Source: Pelagophyceae sp. CCMP2097
Lineage: Eukaryota > Sar > Pelagophyceae
Assembly (NCBI GenBank): GCA_026770575.1
Contig: MU657168.1
Location: forward strand, 492,485 to 546,276
Direction of reading: 5' to 3'
DNA: 53,792 nt
Shown here: piece by piece, positions 20,010 to 29,402 of the stretch
Layout: each line of letters opens with the position of its first letter
How positions within the stretch are numbered: position 1 is the first letter of the stretch
Translations under genes and position numbers: made by a program
The notes under the pieces: generated by a model
The model's input: the letters and a program-made list of their open reading frames with translations, nothing else
Told to the model about the DNA's origin: nothing
The model's database searches: none

Positions 20010-20855
20010 AATTTTATTACGATGGTCTCTGCCGAAGTTATAGTATTACGATGGTCTCTGCTCAAACCTAATTTATTAGGATGGTCACTATCGCAAGTCA
20101 TTTTTATTAGGATGGTCACTGCGGATAGCTACTTTAATAGGATGGTCACCGCCGGGGTTTATTAAGACGGTCTCTGTCAAATCTTTTTTATTATGATGGT
20201 CACTAGGAATTCCTACCGCTTTTCTTTTTATTAGGATGGTCACTGCGGATAGTTGCTTGCTTAAAATCCACCCTGGGTGGGGCTGGCCCAATAGGGTATG
20301 CCCGCCGAATCGATGACAAAGACAGGCTACCAGGCCAAAAGGCTGTGGATGCCCATGCCTGTGGCGGTGGTTTGTGCGCATTGCGCTTGACCGCCTCGTG
20401 CAAGGAAGGGAGGCTAAACACTTTGGCTCTTTGGTCGGTTTTGTCGGGGAAAGTTGCTTTATTAGGATGGTCACCGCCGGGGTTTATTAAGACGGTCTTT
20501 ACCAAATCTTTTTTTATTAGGATGCCCCACCCAGGGTGGATATTAAGCAAGCAACTATCCGCAGTGACCATCGTGATAATATAAGATTGCGCAATCACTA
20601 TCGTGATAAAGAGTCGTTCTGAGTTGAGACTATCTTAATAAAGTTAGTTTGTGCAGTGACCATCTTGATAAAGGGGGGTAGGGGCAGTGACCATCGTGAT
20701 AATATAAGATTGAGCAATCACTATCGTGATAAAGAGTCGTTCTGGCATGTGGCTAATCTGATAAACAAGTTTGGGCAGTGACCATCGTGAATAAAAAATG
20801 TGTGCGGAGTGAACATCCTGATAAACTGGAAGTTGGGGGTGACTGATTTGATAAG
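20010..20855. repeat. ~30-base-period repeat array that switches polarity
   Basis: On the left, a core read as ATTAnGATGGTCnCtGC recurs with the GATGGTC/GACGGTC heptamer at 20021, 20050, 20080, 20111, 20141, 20166, 20195, 20235, 20466 and 20491 (steps mostly 25-31). From 20566 the complementary form gtgaccatcntgataa appears at 20566, 20596, 20628, 20658, 20689, 20719, 20751, 20780, 20811 and 20841 (steps 29-32). The core is conserved while the roughly 14 bases between cores vary. There is higher-order structure: 20561-20621 and 20684-20744 differ at one base in 61, and 20134-20190 resembles 20457-20516. No protein is supported. Frames run through only because 30 bases equal ten codons. Confidence 0.85.
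20235..20572. repeat. 48-base inverted repeat with ~240-base loop
   Basis: Bases 20235-20282 and 20525-20572 are complementary with a single mismatch. The arms include gcggatagttgcttgcttaa and ccaccctgggtgggg. The loop (20283-20524) holds about 180 bases of unrelated GC-richer sequence and two more copies of the 30-base core. This could be a terminal-inverted-repeat, MITE-like element embedded in the array, or the junction of an inverted duplication. Confidence 0.8.
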
Positions 20856-21837
20856 AAAAAGTTTCCGCAGAAAGCATGTAAAACAAATTCCGTCGGTCCT
20901 TCTCAGAGCACTCAAACTCGCTTCAACAGCGTGTTGCCAAAGAGTGACACAAGGACACGACGGCGCTGCGACGTCAAGTGCAAGGTCGGAAGCTCGCGCG
21001 CCGCGACGTTCGCACACTGCGCAGAACGCGGTGCCGCGAGCAACCTCCTTGGCAGCTCTCCTTGACACTGTTGCGACGTCGCAACGAGAACGAAATTTTC
21101 GAACCGGCAGTTCGGTAAAGAATCCGTTGAGGATCCTGTTCTTCGAATCATAATCAGCGCCCGGCCGAACGATCTCACGGAAAGCCTGAGATCGAATAGG
21201 AAGATGGACGGTGCAGTGAGAACGAAGATACTTGTCAGAATAAAACGTGTTCGAACCTCCAACCCAGGGCCGTGAGGCGTGAGGGGTATTATTTATATTC
21301 CGTGAAGAGATATCAGACTGGGGTTGCGCCAAGAGCGTGGTCGAGGGGCCCTGCGCAGGACCGAGTAGTCAGCCACCCCGGAGGGCTTCGACTATTCTGC
21401 CTCACTGCCGGGTGCTTCCCACTCGCCAGGCAACGAGGGGGTCGGCCGGTCCGTATGGTCTCTCGGTGGCTAAGTTCCAGGGCCGTAGCCAGCTCCGAAC
21501 ATCCGATAAAAAAAGTTGAAAAGTGACCATCTTAATAAACGCACTTGCCGCGGGTGACTGGGGAGTGACCATCATGACTTTTTTCTTTTGGTTGATCTGG
21601 TTTTGAAATTGAACACTGAAAGGTGGCGCTTCGGGCTCGGCGCGTCGTCGGCCGCCCCTCGGCCGCGGTCCCAGGGCGGCCGGTCGCGCCGGCCGGTTTT
21701 CGGGCCCCGCTCTCCACCGTCGTTTTCCGAGCTCGATCCGCGTTTTCTTTTCGAGGTCGCGGCGCCGGCTTCCTTAAGCTTCCGCGCTGCCCCCTTTGGG
21801 CGTCTGGCCGGCGGCGGCCCCCGGCGGCGGCGCGGAG
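20856..21837. other. Unassigned region downstream of the array
   Basis: A 203-codon minus-strand frame (20721-21332) starts in unique DNA and ends inside the repeat array. It shows no domain and is not supported as a gene. Array-like cores reappear at about 21498 (gaacatccgataa), 21524 (gtgaccatcttaataa) and 21567 (gtgaccatcatga), so the element family extends to about 21575. The last 200 bases are likely promoter for the next gene. Confidence 0.45.
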
Positions 21838-23305
21838 ATGAAGAAGACGTCTTCGAACTACGAAATGTCTTCGGGGCGGCCGCGGCCCATATTGACGAGC
21901 CCCGCGGCGCTCCCGCCGCGCGCTTTGACTTCCGCCGACCCGCAGTTCGAGGTCGAGCTCCTGCGCAGCCTCGTCAAGGAGCAGCGCGCGCGCATCGACG
22001 AACTTGAACGTGCGCCCCGCCTCTCGCCGCGCGGCCCGCGCGCGCGGCGACGCCGCCGCGTAGGCGAGAACGCGCGGCTCTGCGCCGTCGTCAAGTCCGT
22101 GAGCCCGCGCGTGCGGCCGCACCAGCGGCGCCGCGAGGGCACACCGCCGCCGCCGACGCCGCCGCAGCAGTTGCGCGTTCTCGCCTACACGGCGGACGCG
22201 CTGTCGACGACGGACCCCGCCGACGGCCGGCTGCAGGCGGTGTCGCTGACGCCGCGGTCGCGGTCCGACCCGCCCCTCGGGCGGCCGTCGGACCGGCACG
22301 GCGCGCCAGCGCACGTGCGCGTCGAGCGCTTCTCGCCGCACTCCGGCGCGCGGCCGTCGCTCGCGGCCGACGTGTTCGCGAATGCGGCCGACGACGATTC
22401 GGGCAGCGCGGTCTGGATCGCGCACGACAACTACCCGCTCGGCGCGACGATGGCGGCTCTGATCGCCAAGGGTCTCTGCGCCGAAGTTGTTATTGAAAGC
22501 AAGCGAGATAAGGAGACTGTGTGCTTCATATTGGGCCGCGTCAAGTACGCAGGGCCCGTCGCCGACAACGCCTTCACCTCCGGCGCGCTGCGCAACGGCG
22601 AGCGCGGCGCCTGGTGCCTCGAGCTCGCAGACTGCCGCGCGCGCCACATCAACCCGGAAGCGGAGCGCGCCACGCCCGGCTCCGCCGCGCTCGAGTGCCT
22701 GCCCTTTACCACCGCAAACGACCAGCCGTTCCTGCTGCGCAACGCCGCACAGACGGCGCACTTTCTCCGCGGCTGCGATTCGCGCGTCGACGTCATCCTC
22801 TCGCCGCAGAGGTTCCGCGACGACGGCCACGCGGGGTGCGTGTGCTTTTGGTAAGGTGATTTCGAGCCGCGACCCGCGCGCGTTTCTAGGGCGCCGTCCA
22901 AGTCCGGCTTGGCCGTGTCCGTCGAGGACGCGCGCTGGATGCCGTACTGGGACTCTGAGTCGCCGCCGCGCAAGCTCGCGCCGCAGTTCCGGTCCGCCGG
23001 CGTGGGCTACCTCCGCCTCGGCGACGACATGAGCCAAAATGGCCTGGCCTTCGTCTCCGCAAACGGGTCGCAGTTCCTCTCCAACCAAGGCTGGCGAGTC
23101 CCCGCCCACGCGCGCGCGCCCGCCGCGCCGCGCCGCCGCGAAGTCTCGACCGCGCGCCCCGCGCAGGCAGCCCGAGGAGACGCGGCTGCCGTCGCGGCAG
23201 CCCGCGGCGGCGCGCGCGGACGCGCGGCGGGCCGAGTCGCGGTCACCGGGCGAGGACTGGACCTCTATGCCGCTCCGGGCGCCGCCCAAGAACAAAATGA
23301 AATGA
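21838..23305 (+). CDS. Unrecognised protein with short coiled coil
   Basis: Exons are inferred at 21838-22850, 22890-23097 and 23144-23305 (460 residues plus stop). The introns are 39 and 46 bases. The N-terminus has a short helix (VELLRSLVKEQRARIDELER) and then a disordered Arg/Pro-rich stretch. The better-ordered core starts around AVWIAHDNYPLGATMAALIA, then VKYAGPVADNAFTSG, RGAWCLELADCRARH and LAFVSANGSQFLSNQG. The C-terminus is basic and ends PGEDWTSMPLRAPPKNKMK. I do not recognise a family. The core has some resemblance to a small beta-rich binding domain, but no catalytic motif is visible. A 604-codon antisense frame over the same DNA is rejected as a shadow. Confidence 0.55.
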
Positions 23306-23402
23306 CGCGGGCCTGGCCGATCAGCCTTTGACGTTGTTGTTAACACCCCGTTTTTTGCACGTCCGGACCTCCGGGGCGGTTCTCGGGTGCAAATCGAGAT
23401 GG

Positions 23403-25542
23403 TTACTTGGGGTGGAATGCGAAGCCGTCTGGTTTGGTGAGCGGCGACCCTTTAAAGTCGATCTTGGCCTGCTCCTCCGCCGGGAGCGCCCATTTTTCGT
23501 CAGTCTCGAACCAGGAGGCGAGGAAGCTCTGGATGAGCACGATGCCGAGGTCCTTGCCCGGGCAGTTTCGGTTCCCAGATGCGTTGGTCGCGGACGTGGC
23601 GTGCTCGGCGAACGCGACGGACTTGTGATATTCTGAAAGCGGCCGCAGCTTGAACGCTTCTGCGTCGGGGCCCCAGGCGCGCGGGTCCTTCATCGCCGGG
23701 CCGAGGCCGAGGATCACGCGCTCGGTGCCCTGCTTGTTCGTCCCGGGGCCCTTGAAGAACGGGAAGCCTACTACGGCTGGGAAGAAGCGAATCGTCTCCC
23801 AGACGACGGCGGCGGCAAAGGCTTCGTCCTTGGCCTGCGGCACTGCTGCGCGGTCCAGCGGCGAACCTTCGGCGTAGACGGCCGCGAGCGCGCAGGACAG
23901 CAGCGTCGCGCACGACGTGCCGCCGGCGAAGAGCATGGCGTCCAAGAACGCAGAGGCTAAAAGGAGTTGCTTGCCGCGGTCGTGCGACGACGCCTCGCCG
24001 GGAAAGGCGGTTTCGTAGGCGGCGCAGTTCTTGAGCTTTGCGTCGAGGGCGGGAATGTAACGGTCGAGCATCTTCTCGCGCCAAATCACTGCATCTTCGA
24101 GGCCGAGGAGGGGCCCGACGACGTCTGTGGCGCCGTCGGGCATGAAGCTGGCCAGCAGCGAAACCTTTACTTGCATGCTGACAAACTCGGCGCACTCGGC
24201 TTCCGAGAGCTCGAGGCCGACGACGCGCGAGTGCAGCACGCGCGTGAACCACAACTTGACGTCTAGACGCACGGCCAGCGGCTTTGCCGCATTTGAGTGG
24301 GAATCGATGGTCAGCCGAGCGTCGGCTTTGAACGACGCGGCATCGCCGGCGTCGATGGCCATGGCGTAGTCGTAGATGGGTCGGATCCATTTATGCACCT
24401 CGACGGGCGCCGCGAGCGAGATGCAAGGCGGCTCGACGACGTGCGTCTTGGATCTGCGCCACCACGCACCGTTGAGGCGGAGCATGCCCAGAAAGCCGTC
24501 GGGACCCGATCGAGTCACCTCGCCCGCGTCGACGCGCGCCACGTGCGCTTCTAAGCCGGCGACGACGGCGGCGTGCGTGAGCAGTGTCGTCGCGCCCGGG
24601 CCGGGGAACGACGCCACCGTCTCGCCGCCGTCCTTGGATCGACCGTAAAACAAATTCGTGTACGACGGGCCGCCGAGGGCGACCTAATGCCCACCTCGTG
24701 CTGGGCCTGCACGCACCAAAACCCCGCACGGCGCGTTTGCCGACCGCCAGCGGGCGCAATGGAACGTACGATGTCGGCAATGTAGCCGAAGTTGTGCGGC
24801 GTCGTGGCGTGTTTCCGGCCGAAGAGTTTGCCCAGTGCGTCGAAGAGCCCCTCGCCGCTCGCGGCCGTCCAGTCGCTGGCGAGGCTGAGCGCGGAGAACG
24901 GCCCGTCGTCGCCACCCGCCACGGAGCCGTTGACGACGGGCGCGGTGTCGTCGTTGCCCTCGTGCGCGTGCAGCTCGGCCATCAAAATACTTTCAGCCCA
25001 CTTCGGGGATGAATCCGTGCCGGACACGTCGTCGGCGGCCGACGACCAGAACTTGAATGAAACGGTGCCGCGCGGCCGCGTGCCCCCAGCGACGGGCGCC
25101 GTCACGGCGGACTCGCCCTGCGACGGCGACGCGACGGCGCGGCCCAAAAAGTCTTCGCCGACGACGTCGCGGTCGTAGACGCGCGCGTCGACCTCCCAGT
25201 CGCCGTCGACGTTGGCGACGAAGCCGAGGTCCCACGTCGGAGAGAGGCAGTCGTCGACCTGCGGGGCGTGGGTGCTGTCGAAACATCGACGAACGGCACT
25301 TCGTCGACGCCTGTCGTCGAAACAGGGCGACGCACGGTCTTGGACGTCCAGGTGAGGCTGCCGCTGAGGCCCTTTTCGGCCCAGGTCGAGCCTTTGGCGC
25401 CGACGCGGCAGACGACGAAGGGGTCCGACTTGCCAACGCCAAAGGTCGCGTCGGCGTCGCGCAGGTTTTCGGCGCCGACGACTTGGACGTACCAGCTCTG
25501 CGCCGAAACGCTCTCGTCCAACACCGACGCGGCGTTGCCCAT
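23403..25542 (-). CDS. C2-domain / CYP74-like cytochrome P450 fusion
   Basis: Exons are inferred at 25336-25542, 24770-25258 and 23403-24683 (658 residues plus stop). It opens with MGNAASV, a classic N-myristoylation signal. A C2 domain follows: WYVQVVGAENLRDADATFGV, GKSDPFVVCRVG, the junction-spanning DDCLSPTWDLGF, and ARVYDRDVVGEDFLG. The C-terminal part is P450-like. ExxR is VVWETIRFFP. The heme loop is SGNRNCPGKDLG, close to the CYP74 form GNKQCxGKD. The I-helix reads LFAGGTSCATLL and lacks the acidic-Thr pair of oxygen-activating P450s. CYP74 enzymes rearrange fatty-acid hydroperoxides without O2 or reductase. Oxylipin synthesis at a membrane reached through myristate and C2 lipid binding is the inferred role. 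No N-terminal membrane helix is present. Both introns are phase 0. Confidence 0.8.
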
Positions 25543-25945
25543 AGTAGAGGGGAACAACCGCGCAACGCCTCGAGGCCTCGGAACTATAATGGAAAACTCA
25601 GGCTGTGATGAAGAAATCGCCAAACCGTAACGCCAACTTCAAAGTGCCGCGCCCCGCACTGACTGACTGCCGCTCGGACGAAGGCAAGGTCAACTCTTGC
25701 TCGGAATTCCTCCAAACTTGATTCGGTAACAAAGGCCCGGATTCGAATTGACACAATCGGAATTCGTCATGTCGTCGGACTTGAATTCCTCCCTTTCAAG
25801 AATTCCCTTGGATGCGGGAGGAGGGCCTCGATTTTGACTTTGCGCGGCGGCGATGAGGGTGCAGTCAAGAGTGGAAGAGACGCCGTGTCGCAAAGTGTTG
25901 TGAGGGTCTGTGAAAAAAGGTGCCGTTTTGCAATTGCGTTTTGGG
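25543..25945. other. Intergenic spacer with clustered GAATTC-type palindromes
   Basis: Between about 25704 and 25806 there are ggaattcc, cggaattcg, ttgaattcct and aagaattccc within about 100 bases, a density not seen in coding DNA here. No gene is visible. The stretch is the promoter side of the C2-P450 gene and the 3' side of the carrier gene. Confidence 0.45.
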
Positions 25946-27458
25946 CTAATTGGCCTTGTTGGCCGCTTTCTCCTTGGCCTCGCGCTCTTTGGCGCGGTCC
26001 ATCATCATCTTCCAGATGACGGAGAAGAGGATGCTCGAGATGCCGTTGCAGACGATCTTGGCCGCGAGGCCGCAGAGGAAGCTAATGTTCGGCGTCGCAT
26101 TCCAGGCGTGCAACGCGGGCCGACTCACAGGCCCGAGAGGCCGTCGCGCTCGATGATGAAGCGGAGCGCCTCTCCGTAGCCCACGGGCTCGGCCGACGTC
26201 TGCACGAACCTACGTTTCCACGAAGCTGCGGCGGGCGCTCCGACGCCAATCTCGCTCGGCGAGGCCACGCACGTCTTGAGGACGCGAGTCGAATTCGAGA
26301 CAAAGTCCGAGACGATGGACGAGGCGAAGCCGATGGCCGCTCGCCGGAGCAGCTTGACTACAAACGCGGTCCGCCGGGCGCGCGGCGGATACAGGCAAAG
26401 TGCCGTTCCGGACGCTGCCTTGAACGCTTTGGGCTCGGGTTCTTCCCGCCTGGAGAGGCAGAGTCGGCTCGCGGCAGTCCGGACTGCCATGCATTCACCC
26501 GGCCCCTCGTCGAGTGACGCACCGGGGACGGAGGATTCGAGCAGGTTGTTTGTGGCGAACCACGGGTAGTGGCCGACAAACGTCGCCACCGTGCTGCCGA
26601 GCTGCGCAAACGCGTGACCCCGCGCCAGGATGGTCGAAATGCGCCGGGACGCGGGGCTCGTCGCACGGCGCCCGTCCAGAGCTCCGACCTGCGCGAGGGT
26701 GCGTTGGAGCGTTCGCCGGGCCGCACTCAAGATGAGCCTCCACCGTCGACGCACAGTCCGTTGGCGGCGACGCGGTTCTTGATGACGACGAGACCGGCGG
26801 CGCCGTTCACTTGGAGGACCGTCTTGATCGTGTCGAGGGGCATGACCACGATCTACAAGGGGCATGACCACGATCTACAACGCGCTCGGGCAAAGGGCCA
26901 AAAGCCCGCAAGGACGCCGGAGCCGCGCCCTCCACAGCGCCGCCGCGACGGACGCGAGCACCGTCTGGATCGCGACGGGGACGGCCTGCGCAGCGCGCCG
27001 CGAGCGGTGTTCGAGGGACCGGCGCCGTGGCAGGGACGGCACGCACCGTGTTCTCGAGCATCGAGAGCATGCCCGCGTTCGCCGCCGTGTCGCCAAAGCG
27101 CGAGAGCGGGCCTGGACGACCGCATGCTCCGGCCGCGCGGGTGTCTGAAAGCCCGCACAGATCCCGAAGGCGTACCTTGCAGGAGTGCCACGGACACGCC
27201 AGAGTAGAACCGCGCGATGCCGCCCTCGGCGTACAGTATGCGGATCGTGCCCATCATCGTGCCGCCGTAGCGCATCTGGTAGTTCACCGTCGTCCCTAGC
27301 GGCGCAGCTCCGGGCCACCGAATCTCGCCGAGGTCGCGGGACGCCGGCCTGTATGGCGCACGCAGCCACATGAGGAAGACGATCTGCAGGACCATGGCCA
27401 GGGCGCCGGGGACGCCGCCGCCGATGGCGCTCTTGACCGTCCGCGCGAGCCACCCCAT
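25946..27458 (-). CDS. Mitochondrial carrier (SLC25) family protein
   Basis: Nine exons are inferred: 27176-27458, 27047-27111, 26929-26985, 26755-26852, 26667-26688, 26523-26601, 26273-26357, 26130-26210 and 25946-26081, about 301 residues. The fifth exon is only 22 bases. Landmarks in order are VKSAIGGGVPGALAMVLQ, YGGTMMGTIRILYAEGGI, GPLSRFGDTAANAGML, the carrier signature VVMPLDTIKTVLQV (PxDxxK), TFVGHYPWFATNNLL, VSNSTRVLKT and a last helix SSILFSVIWKMM with a Lys/Ala-rich tail. Six-helix carriers move metabolites across the inner mitochondrial membrane; the substrate cannot be read here. The third intron appears to use a GC donor (AGG|GCGCGG). Its acceptor lies in a 22-base tandem duplication. 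Alternative joins would break the family pattern. Confidence 0.78.
26837..26880. repeat. 22-base tandem duplication over a splice acceptor
   Basis: ggggcatgaccacgatctac plus aa occurs twice without a gap (26837-26858 and 26859-26880). On the minus strand each copy carries a TTGTAG acceptor followed by ATCGTGGTCATG. Only the downstream copy (26837-26858) leads into the carrier frame; the other reads into a stop after six codons. Confidence 0.85.
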
Positions 27459-27762
27459 CGCGCCTTCGCTTTAATTTCTTCCGACCCCTTTTTTCGGCGA
27501 ACGCATGATTGTTGAAGTAAGAAAGCTCGCAGGGTCCTTTGGCAACCCTGCCAGAGGACCGTCACCTGGCGGTGTCGGCTCGACCCACGTCGGCGCGCAT
27601 TTGCAATAATTTGGGCAAGAAGCGACGCGCGCCGAGCACTCCGCCAGCGAAGGGCCCTCCATGACGAGTGCGACGCCCCGCTTTTCCGACGAGTTCAGAA
27701 GTCACTCGGATCCCAATTTGGCGAGCTCTCGACCTCGTCAGCAAGCAGCAGCAATCACCACC
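27459..27762. other. Divergent promoter region
   Basis: This is the upstream region shared by the carrier gene (-) and the plastid protein gene (+). An in-frame ATG at 27661 would extend the latter, but the added 34 residues would bury its signal-like N-terminus. Confidence 0.4.
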
Positions 27763-28943
27763 ATGGTCCTGCGCACGACGGTCGAGCTGCTGGCGCTGGT
27801 CGTGGCCGCGCGCGGCCTGCAACTGGCGCCGCAGCGCACGCTGCAGCGCGCGCGCCTGGGCCGCGGCCTGCGCAGCAGCGAGGAGGACCTCGAGGACCTC
27901 GAGGACCTCGAGGAGGCGGCCATCCTGGCCGAGGCCGAGGAGATCGCGAAGAAGAAGCGCTCGTAACCACCAGCGCCCCAGGCCGGGCGGCCTCTGCGAC
28001 CACGCCGTGGATGGGTCGATGCCGGGGCGCCGACGCGGCCGCGCGCGCCAGAGGCCGAGGCCCCACGCGCCGCCGCGCTAGGAACATGTACAACGAGAAC
28101 GGCGTGGCGTACGCACCGTGGATGCTCACGCAGGTGCGAGCCCTTGGTCGGTGGCGGGAACGTCCTTCGTCGTTCGCCATCCAAAGAGGCCCGGTTGTCT
28201 ACGGACGAGAGGCGCTGTGATCTACGGACGTCGAGGAGCGCCCGTGGTGCCCTTTTCCCGGACGCACGTCTGACGCTTCCTCGGCAGGTCGACGAGGAGG
28301 CCATCACGGTTGCGCGCGCGATGCGCAAGGACAAGAAGCGCCTCGCGCGAAAAGCGCTGAACGATGTTCAAGGTGTTGTTAACATCCTCGACGCGGCGAC
28401 GTCGGAGCTCTCGGGCATCGGCTTGAAGGCGAAGAACAACGACGGCGAGGTCGAGCTCCTCTGGGGCACGGACTCGGAGGAGGAGAACCGCGGCTTCGTC
28501 GTGGAGAAGAAGAGCGTCGGCGCCAGCGAGTGGGAGGAGTGCGCCAGCTACCGGACCTGGTCGCCGCTGAAGTCCAAGGGCACGCTCGGCGGCGCGTACA
28601 CGTATGTCGACTCTGAGTCGGCCGAGGGCGAATGGTGCGTGGACGCCGCCGCGGGCCGCGCCGCTTGGGCTTTTGCGGCCCCGCTTCGGCAGGGACGTTT
28701 CGCGCTCTAGGCTCTACCGCATCGTGGCCGAGCAGGTGGACGGCTCGCGCGCGATTACGTGCCAGGTGGGCATCTCCGTCGAAAACGAAGGGCAGCAGAT
28801 CCAGACCAAGATCGTCGTCGGCGTCTCGCTCCTCCTCTTCGTGAGCACCCCCGGGGCCGACCGACGGCGCCGCCGAGGGGTCAACTCGTGTTTAGGTGAG
28901 CTTCCTGTTTCTGGGCGCGCAGCTCGACCCCATCCGCGGCTAA
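27763..28943 (+). CDS. Plastid-targeted membrane protein with FN3-like domain
   Basis: Five exons are inferred at 27763-27962, 28082-28133, 28288-28634, 28711-28840 and 28896-28943 (258 residues plus stop). The N-terminus is hydrophobic and then basic (TTVELLALVVAARGLQLAPQ), like a bipartite plastid leader. An acidic coiled coil follows (SSEEDLEDLEDLEEAAILAE). A middle domain reads VELLWGTDSEEENRGFVVEK, then YTYVDSESAEGEWLYRIVAE, the strand pattern of a fibronectin-III-like fold. The C-terminus is one membrane span (IVVGVSLLLF|VSFLFLGAQ) ending DPIRG. I recognise this as a heterokont-type plastid protein with unknown function. All junctions restore frame. A candidate poly(A) signal AATAAA lies at 29047. 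Confidence 0.7.
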
Positions 28944-29402
28944 GCGCCGCGCCCGTCGCGACTGCCTGCGCCGCGCTGCGACTGCCCGCGCCGCGCCGAA
29001 GAGGCCCGCGTCGACGTGCCGCGCCGCCGACGGCTCGAAATCAACCAATAAAAGTCTTCTGTCGCCCCCGCAGCCATCGATCGAAGCATTCCTTCGCAAG
29101 GCTCCGACGTGGCTGGCCGGCGGCCTGTAAAGTGCTCCCGGAAGGCGATGTCCGTCGCCCCAACTTGCGGAACGTGGGACGCGCTCCAGTGCCCGCACGC
29201 GCGCGCGTGCACGACCCTTCTTTGAGTACAATTGTACGTAACGCCCCGAGGCCTTTTTGGCGACTACGACCGTGTTTTCAAGTCGGCCCAGTGCCGGTAG
29301 CTAGCGCGGGCTCGCGGTAGTCCCTCACGCGGCTGCGGCGGAGGCTCGTGCCTCTTGGCCGGGTCCTCGGTCGGTCCTCGCGCTTTCAGCGCGCGTGCGG
29401 GC
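28944..29402. other. Intergenic region with poly(A)-like signal and palindrome
   Basis: AATAAA at 29047-29052 lies 104 bases after the plastid protein's stop and is a plausible polyadenylation signal. The 12-base palindrome gtacaattgtac is at 29226-29237. No gene is visible. The rest is the likely promoter of the LRR gene. Confidence 0.45.

Noticed and set aside
20010..20855. The array as a CRISPR
   Set aside because: The host is eukaryotic, spacers are only about 14 bases, cores are degenerate, polarity flips, and no cas-like gene is present.
20721..21332. A 203-codon minus-strand frame beside the array
   Set aside because: It reads into the repeats, whose 30-base period keeps any frame open. 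No domain or splice context supports it.
21532..23346. A 604-codon antisense frame over the gene at 21838-23305
   Set aside because: Its composition is Arg/Ala/Gly-rich from GC3 bias, it has no motifs, and it starts and ends outside gene-like context.
24684..24694. An 11-base intron (GTGGGCATTAG) in the C2-P450 gene
   Set aside because: A normal 86-base intron from the GTACGT donor at 24769 uses the same acceptor, keeps frame and gives a better protein (IADI|VALGG).
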